Origin: Eustoma russellianum
Taxonomy: Eukaryota; Streptophyta; Magnoliopsida; Gentianales; Gentianaceae
Assembly (NCBI GenBank): GCA_036186865.1
Contig: AP025071.1
Span: forward strand, 9,779,879-9,843,878
Reading direction: 5' to 3'
DNA length: 64,000 bases
The position numbers were made by a program, and so were the translations under genes. Shown here one piece after another: positions 56,969 through 64,000 of this stretch (position 1 is its first letter; each line of letters starts with the position of its first letter). The notes beneath the pieces are model-generated. The model was given only the letters and a program-made list of their open reading frames with translations. It did not search any database and was not told where the DNA came from.

Positions 56969-59038
56969 CGTTCCTAGGGTTCATTTTCTGTCCATGCAAC
57001 ATACCCCTTAAGATTGTCCAGCTCCAGTAGTTTTGTTTTTTACCACTTTATCTTGTCCATGGTTATCCAAATAAACTTATTTCTCTATATTAGCTTACTA
57101 CCCATTAAATACCTATTTTGACATAGTTATTTCTAGATTAATAATTATCTTAGGCTTCACACAATCAATATAAAACAGCCTTGCCATTTTATACACACAC
57201 ACACGCCATCTTCATGCGTCTTACTCTTCATGTGGTCAAATCTTACAAGCTTACTTATTCCTCCAACACTTGTTATACAGCCTGTTCCTTGCACATGGTG
57301 GGGGTCATGTCACATCTTGATTTGAGCACAAACATAGACATATAGTAAACCATACATCAAGATAATACCTTTTCTTTGATATCTCTTAGTTCTTGTCCCT
57401 AGTTCTTAGAACATTCGACTAATATTCACATCTTAAAGAAAATTAGTCATTCAAGCATATACTTTGCAAATAAGCCAAGGTTGCTTAGGGTGTACTTGCC
57501 TCTTTGGGTAAGAACTTCCCTTAGATTGAGTCTTGATTGCAAAAGGTTGAAGCTTTCTTCCAACCTTGACACATAGCACACGGTTTTAGGGGAGGGAAGA
57601 GAGATGGACATTAGCTACTTGTTTTGAATGAAGAACAACTAGCTTGATGTTAGGATTTCCTTACCCAAAATGGAGCTTGAGATGGATTCCACTCACCAAC
57701 AATGCTAGCTTCCCTAGTAGCTTGAGAAATCTTCTCCTAGTGGCCCTTGAAGGTCACAGTTTTTTAGTCAAGACAATTACCAAAATGTAAGCTTCACTTT
57801 TTAGAGAAATGGACTCTACTTTTAGAATCCAAGGTGTCACTTACCTAGATGAAGCTTGAATTTTGAAGATGGTTCTTGAATCTCCTTGGCCCAAGGTTAT
57901 CTGTGTGAGAGAAGGTGAGGGAGGGTTTGCTCAAGTATGTGAGGAATCTTGGATCTTTTGGTTTGGTTGAGCTCTTGAGTGGTTTGAATGTTGTATGTAG
58001 AAGAAGCTTCTAGGATCTTTGGAGATGGTTTTCTTCAAATGTTAGGAGGGTGTCATTGGAACCCTTAAGGAAGAAGAAGACCCTTCATTTGCATGGATCC
58101 ATAATGAGTTTCTTACACCATTTACTACCTTGAGTTACTTTTGAGGTGTGGTTAAGAAAAAATAACTATAGTAATTGTTCCAAAGTGTCCCATGACTTTA
58201 CCATGGTTCACATCCGGCGGTTGGGGTGTGGTTGTGTTTAATTAGCCCTTAGTTACCTTCTTTAATACACCTTGAGTTATCTTTTTAGGATGGTTAACAA
58301 AAAGTAACTAGAGTAATTGTTTTAGGGGTTTCCATGGATTATCCATGGTAATCCGGTGGTAGGCTTCCATTGGCCCTTCATTCTTCAATTTCTTTATGAG
58401 GATAATTAGAAAAAGTTGCCTCAACTAAAAGTGGTTAGTTGGACTATTATTGTGAAATTGATCCCATGGATTTTCCCCTTTATGGTGCATCCGGCCTATA
58501 TAAGGAAAGAAGAGAAAATCATAAATCTTAGATTAATAATCTCATTCCTTTTATGTGTAAGACTCTTAGAATTTCTTTAAGAAAGCCATAAAGTAATTAG
58601 TATTTAACAAAAAGTTCTTCATGGATGCCTTACTATGGCCTTACCCGGCGGTTGTGGGAGAGAAAAGTGTAAAACTTTTTTCCTTAACTTTTTAAGCCCC
58701 ATTTAGTTGGATACTTAATGGTAGTGGAAGCTTTATTGTCTTTACTTTTAAGGAAATCATTAAAGACTAATTGTCTTGTAAGGGTAGAATATCCTAGAGT
58801 AACTTAAGACCCTTATGGCCGATTTTCTCAAAATCTTGGGAGGGTCAAATGGTCATTTCTCATGCTTCATATGACCTACTTGGAGTATTATACTATCTCT
58901 TATAGTATTCAATTTGAGGAAAAATAATTAAAGAGACATAATAAAACTTAATAAAAAAAGGTACTTGGAAATATTAACATGTCATTAAACCACTTCATAC
59001 GGGTCTCAAGTATAGTATGATTTTCGTTGGGTACAACA
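56969..59038 (-). repeat. Element H 3' LTR, second piece
   Basis: The sequence from CGTTCCTAGGG to GGGTACAACA parallels the B LTR from about 13730 to 15840 with scattered differences and lacks the (TAA)n run. With 43204-44977 it gives an LTR of about 3.84 kb. No gene is visible. Confidence 0.9.
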
Positions 59039-59053
59039 TCCTCCCCCCTTATT
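59039..59053 (-). promoter_or_regulatory. Polypurine tract of element H
   Basis: The minus strand reads AATAAGGGGGGAGGA directly before the 3' LTR. Confidence 0.87.
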
Positions 59054-59082
59054 ACAAGTTTTGTCCTCGAAACTTAAAAGCA

Positions 59083-62000
59083 TTAATCGAAAAGGTGAGG
59101 GCACAAGTTCTTCATTTGTTCTTCCGTTTCCCAAGTAGCTTCCTCAACTGAGTGGTGCTTCTATTGCACTTTGACCATGGGAACAAATCGTTTCCTTAGG
59201 ACCTTTTCCTTTTGGTCAACGATTCGTTTCAGTTCTTCTTCATATGACACGTCGGCTTCAATTTTCAAAGGCTGCTCCTGAATGATATGACTGGGCTCAT
59301 GCACGTACCGGCAAAGCTGGGATACATGAAATACGTCATGTAACGGAGACAATGATGGTGGTAACGCTAGCCGGTAAGCGACTTCTCCAATTCTTTCAAG
59401 AATCTCATATGGCCCGATAAACCGTGGACCTAGTTTACCTTTCATGCCAAATCTTTTCACTCCCTTTGAAGGCGACACCTTTAAAAATACTTTTTCACCA
59501 GCCTGAAATTCCACTGGTCATCGCTTTTCGTCAGCCCAAGCTTTGCTTCTATCCTGGGCCGCTTTCAACCTCTGCTTAACAATTATTACTTTCTCTCGGG
59601 TCTGTTCCATCAAGTCAGGTCCTGAAAGAATTTTATCTCCGATTTCATCCTAATAAAGTGGTGATCGGCACTTTCTTCCATAAAGGGCTTCATATGGAGC
59701 CATTCCAATAGATCGATGGTGGCTATTATTATATGAGAACTCCACGATCTTGAGACTTTTGTCCCAGTTTCCTCCGGAATCAAGTATGCAAGCTTGTAAC
59801 ATATCTTCCAGTGTTTGGATGGTTCTTTCTCATTGACCATCAGTCTGGGGGTGAAATTCTGAACTCATCTGTATCTCGGTGCCCATCGCTTTTTGGAAAG
59901 CTGTCCAAAATCGAGAAGTAAAGCGAGGGTCGCGATCGCAAACGATACTCATGGGTATTCTGTGCAGACACACAATCTGATCTATGTACATTGAGGCAAG
60001 CTTCTTCAAAGAGGCTTTAATTGACATCGCCATGAAATGGACGGACTTAGTCAAACGATCTACTATAACCCAAAAAGCATCATGTCCATTCTTTGTCCTT
60101 GGCAGATCAGTCACAAAGTCCATTGTAATATGATCCCATTTCCATTCCGGGACTTCAAGAGGCTGTAATAACCTGGCGGGTCTTTGGTGTTCTGCTTTCA
60201 CTCTCTGGCAAACAAGGCATTTCTCCACGAATTCGGCTACTTGTTTCTTCATGTGCCACCAGAACTTCTGCTTTAAATCTTGATACATTTTATTGGCTCT
60301 GGGATGAATAGATAGACGAGAACTATGAGCTTTCCAAATAACTTCATTCTTTATATCTCCATCATCAGGTACGCATAATCGACTTCTGAACCAGGCTGTC
60401 ATCATTTTTGACCTCGAAGTCTTCAGAAGGCTTCATTTTCAGCCTGTCCTTAATTTTCTTCAAGGCTTCATCTTTTTCTTGACCTTCTTTAATTTTGTCA
60501 ATTAATGAAGGAACCAAAACTAACTTAGCCAGTATATTATCGATGGAATCAACTATCGCCAGATCGAACTCTTCCATGTCATGGTATAGAGGGGGTTGAC
60601 GTGGATCACTTGTTTTCCGACTCAAGGCGTCGGCAACTTTGTTGGCTTTCCCCGGGTGATATTGGAAGAAAGGTCGTAATCCTTCATCAATTCTAGCCAT
60701 CGGCGTTGGCGCATATTCAGTTCCTTCTGGGTGAAAAGGTATTTAAGGCACTTGTCATCCGTGAAGATTTCGCACCTTTCACTGTACAGGTAATGTCTCC
60801 ATATCTTTAAGGCAAAGACTACAGCTGCAAGTTCAAGATCGTGTACCAGATAATTCTGCTCGAACGGCTTCAACTGTCGTGACGCATATGCAATCACTCG
60901 ATCTTTCTGCATTAATACACATCCAAGGCCGTTCTTCGAAACATCATTGTACACCACGAAATTTTAACCCGAAATTAAATGAGCTAAAACCGAAGCAGAT
61001 GTTAATTTCTCCTTCAACTATGTAAAGCTCCTTTCGCAGTCCGAAGTCCACTCGAACTTCGTCTTTTTCTGTGTCAATCGGATGAGAGGCATAGCAATCC
61101 GAGAGAATCCTTCTACAAATTTGTGATAGTAGCCGGCGAGGCCAAGAAAACTTCGTACTTCCGTAACGTTGGTTGGCCTTGGCCATTCTGTGATTGCTTC
61201 AATCTTTTTGAGATCTACTGCTATCCCATCTTCCGATATAACGTGTCCAAGGAACACTACACTGTGCAGCCAAAATTCGTATTTACTGAATTTTGCTACA
61301 ACTGCTTCCTCCGTAATATGTCAAGGACGATCCTTAAATGGGCTGCATGGGACTCTTCGTCCGGTGAGTAAATCAAAATATCATCAATGAAAACTACCAC
61401 AAACTTGTCCAATTGCTCTTGAAACACTCGGTTCATAAGATACATAAATGTTGCGGGGGCATTCGTTAATACGAAGGGCATCATAAGGAATTCATAATGT
61501 CCATACCGCGTTGTGAATTCAGTTTTCGGAATATCTTCTTCCTTGATTTTCAATTGAAAGTATCCGGAACGAAGATCAATTTTACTGAAAACTCAGGCTC
61601 CCCGAAGCTGATCGAACAGATTGTCGATCCTAGGCAACAGGTACTTGTTCTTTATGGTAATCTTGTTGAGTTCTCTATAATCGATACACAAATGCATGCT
61701 TCCATCCTTTTTCTTCACAAACAGCATGGGAGCACCCCAAGGAGAGACACTTGGGCGGATAAGTTTCTTTCCCAATAGTTCACGTAATTGCTCCTTCAGT
61801 TCTTTAAATTCAGCAGGCGCCATTCGATAAGGAGTCTTCGATATCGGCTCGGCTCCCGAAATTAAATTGATTTCAAACACGATCTCTCTATCTGGCGGAA
61901 GGCCTGGCAACTCTTCTGGGAAAACATCAGGGTATTCCTGAACTACCAGGACTTGAGAAAGATCAGATGGTGCTTGATTAACACTTAAGGCATGAACTAG

Positions 62001-62443
62001 GAATCCTTCGTGTCCTTTCTTCAGCGCCTTACAGTCACGGATCGCATTTAAGTAGACATTCTTAGGAGATTTCTTCAGCTTCGAACCTCCATGAAAAGTC
62101 ACCTCTTTTCGTTTGGGGTTCTTAATGATGGATCGTCTTTCGCGACAATCAATGTGCGTGCAATTCTTGGAAAGCCAATCCATTCCAAGAATTATGTCAA
62201 AATCACTCATGGCTATCGGGATCAAATCCGCCAAAAATTGTTGTTCGTCGAACTCAATCTCGCAGTTCTTATACAGCTTGTGAGATACAAGCACCTGATC
62301 GCCAGCTGCTTGGACTCGGTAAGGTGTCCCAAGGTGGACTGAGCTATGATCAATATTCTTTGCAAACTTCTTCGATATAAATGAGTGGCTAGCGCCACTA
62401 TCAAACAACACATTTGCGGGCACAGTACATACTAAGATAGTTC
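59083..62443 (-). pseudogene. Element H protease-RT-RNase H-integrase-chromodomain
   Basis: Minus strand from 62443: the protease (DSGASHSFIS near 62400, ILGMDWLSKN near 62180) and RT fingers share one open frame, 62459-61593. It ends where CGA of GARVF has become TGA. The QLRG/GAR boundary at 61602/61601 has no insert. RT palm frames follow at 61553-61296 (FIDDIL) and 61257-61018, with RNase H at 60957-60365 (VYNDVSKNGLG, HPGKANKVADALSR). Integrase runs from 60405 to 59830 with its zinc region, MDFVTDLP, CDRDPRF and PQTDGQ. There the next codon is TGA, and the core continues in frame. GPY/F and the chromodomain start are open at 59514-59161. A Trp-to-stop change breaks VKVQW, and the family stop is TAA at 59085-59083. 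Confidence 0.88.
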
Positions 62444-62525
62444 CTGAATCATGCAGCATTGACTAAGCGAAACAGAAATAACAACACCTTGTAAAATGTA
62501 ATATTGCATAATTCTTAAAACATAC
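62444..62525 (-). other. Gag-protease intron-like insert, element H (82 bp, GT-AG)
   Basis: The minus strand reads GTATGTTTTAAG...GATTCAG. Removal joins GTG GTG GCC G to GA ACT ATC TTA (VVAGTILVC), in phase 1. It is the cleanest example: canonical donor and acceptor, and TAA three codons into the unspliced frame. Copies B and G have the same 82-bp length. Confidence 0.83.
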
Positions 62526-63781
62526 CGGCCACCACATCATTAGCTTCTTCAACAACAGCGTCGGTCATAACATGAACTCTTGTATTCGCACGCTGGCGCT
62601 GGTTCCTTGATTGCACAGCTGTTGGGTTCCCTTTTCTGGGCAATCCTTACTTATGTGTCCAACTTTGCCGCATCCAAAACAAGTGGTCCCTTTGTCTGGA
62701 CAATTCTTGAGTACGTGGACCACCTTGCCACACCTAAACCACTTCCCTGCCTGAAAGAAACATTCTCCCACGTGATGCTTCTGGCAGTGGGGACAAGCTG
62801 GGATGGCTGGTTGTTGCTGACCCTGGTTTCTGGGCTGATTCTTTTGCTGCGATCGACTCTGTTAACGTTTCTGATTCTTTCCTTGTCGACCGGGTCCTCG
62901 GAAATTTTTTTGGCAGATTTGGGGGGTCATCCTGACGCTTCCCTTCCTCTCTTTTGTCCAACTTCATATCTACGGATGATGTCTCTCTCAATTCTATAAC
63001 ACGCGTCTAGTAGTGCTCCAAAGTTGGCAGGGTTCGTATTCACCAACCAAGTCCTTATCCTTGGATTCAGCCCTCTTTCAAACTTCAACATTTTAGTTTC
63101 CTCGTCATTCATTGTTGATGGCTGAAATCTTTCCAACGCTATAAACTTGTTTACATAATTTGCCACAGTCATTCCTAGTTCCTGCTTTAATGACTCAAAT
63201 TCGTGTCTTTTCTATAGCTTCACAGAAGAAGGTAAGTAAAACTTGTGAAATTCTTGCAGAAATCGTTCTCATGCAATCGGTCTCGGTAAGGATTGTAAAT
63301 TTGCCTTCCACCATTGATTCGCTTCTCCAAGTAAAAATGGTCTTACCGCTTCGGTTTTCATCTCCTCAGGGGCACGGATTAACTCAAAACAGTTCTCTAC
63401 TTGGTCTAACCATTTTTCAGCAATATCTGGGTCGAATTTTCCCTCGAAGGGTGGCACATTGGCTCTTTTCAGTTTCTCAAAGTAATACTGCGCATCCCTA
63501 ACAGGCTCATGAGGTTGTGGAGGGGCATTCTGCTGCATCATCACTTGGCCAATCTGCGTCATAGTTTGGCAGAAGGCCTGAAAAGTGTGGATATCCGGCA
63601 TCATCGGGGGTAAAGGCACCTAAGGTGGGAGATTGTTCTGAACAGGGGGCGTGTTCTGCTCCTGTGGTGGTGGTGGTGGAACCTGAGCAGGTGGAGGAGG
63701 AATAGGTTCCTGAGGCTGTGGAGGGACCGGCTCCTGTACAGCGGGTCGGGCTCTGGCTGGTCTGCCACGAGGTCATGCCAT
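62526..63781 (-). pseudogene. Element H gag (broken)
   Basis: The ATG at 63781 has the family context, but the third codon is TGA (MA-stop) where B reads MSRPRG. Open pieces follow: 63619-63269 (TQIGQVMMQQNAPPQPHEP, YYFEKLKRANVPPFEGKFD, GEANQWWKANL), 63172-62927 (YVNKFIALERFQPSTMNDEE, RGLNPRIRTWLVNTNPANFG) and 62771-62565. The last has the HVGEC-type cluster and two knuckles, FRCGKVVHVLKNC and CFGCGKVGHISKDC. The first knuckle has Val in place of a usual Gly next to the His. Frameshifts lie near 63265, 62930 and 62850. The leader 63782-64000 shows nothing else I can name. Confidence 0.86.
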
Positions 63782-64000
63782 CTGCACTAGGGAGCGCCGA
63801 ATTTCATTCAAGGTGGAAATATCAAATTGACGGAAATAAATTCATAATAAAATTTAGTGAATATTCGAGTTAAATTCTGTGACATTTTAAAATTTCATTG
63901 TCTAGGGTTTTTTCGTTAGGTTGAAACCCTAATTCCAGTCTAGATCATCTTAGTTTCGGTTCAACACTCTCCTAAGATCATGGCTTAAGTCTAAGATCAA

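Larger units (their letters stand above)
43204..64000 (-). mobile_element. Element H: chromovirus, 5' LTR outside window, interrupted by I
   Basis: On the minus strand the window holds the leader, gag, the Gag-protease intron, protease, RT without an intron, RNase H, integrase, chromodomain, polypurine tract and the 3' LTR. The LTR is split into 43204-44977 and 56969-59038 by element I. The 5' LTR lies to the right of 64000. It is closely related to B in LTR, gag and intron content. The coding frame has many point lesions but few large changes. The base pairs left of 43204 (ACTAA) are the expected target duplication, whose partner is not in the window. Confidence 0.92.

Overview
The window is a slab of plant nuclear heterochromatin made almost entirely of nested transposable elements. 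I found no single-copy host gene and no RNA gene. A flowering-plant origin is indicated by several signs: Ty3/gypsy chromoviruses with a C-terminal chromodomain, primer binding sites matching plant initiator tRNA-Met (TGGTATCAGAGC), LTRs of about 4 kb, an RTE-type LINE, copia-type LTRs and a decayed caulimovirus-like pararetrovirus. The species cannot be named. LAYOUT: six copies of one chromovirus superfamily (Tekay/Del-like), here A, B, F, G, H and I, fill about 60 kb. A (+, 1-8450) sits inside B (-, 8451-15840), which sits inside F (+, 15841-37480). G (-, 20800-36716) sits inside the 3' LTR of F with a perfect 5-bp target duplication, GTATG. A copia-type solo LTR (23722-26213) sits in the 3' LTR of G. 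A 5'-truncated RTE LINE (34647-36516) sits in the 5' LTR of G with duplication ATTATTCT. The stretch 37481-39224 is AT-rich and unassigned. An AT-rich endogenous pararetrovirus fragment (39225-41637) follows and is cut by a second copia-type LTR (41638-43203). That LTR is itself cut by H (-, 43204 to beyond the window end), and the 3' LTR of H is cut by I (-, 44978-56963) with duplication TTACA. CODING STATE: every element is broken, but A is close to intact. Its gag-protease-RT-RNase H-integrase-chromodomain frame is interrupted only by three nonsense codons and one intron-like gap. MAIN OBSERVATIONS: (1) two intron-like inserts occur at fixed positions in the chromovirus genes, one of 82 bp between Gag and protease and one of 68-73 bp inside RT. 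A has only the RT insert, B and H have only the Gag-protease insert, G has both, and I keeps the RT one. Each carries an in-frame stop, as expected if splicing sets the Gag/Pol ratio. (2) All LTRs that keep their 3' end share a short coding-like block about 300-325 bp from that end. It ends ..VEWIEDEPRVPYP-stop, varies mostly at third codon positions, and lies behind a conserved donor/acceptor pair. (3) Every LTR carries an array of 4-7 short inverted repeats whose arms change in a compensatory way. These signals are read from sequence only; no alignment or search was run.
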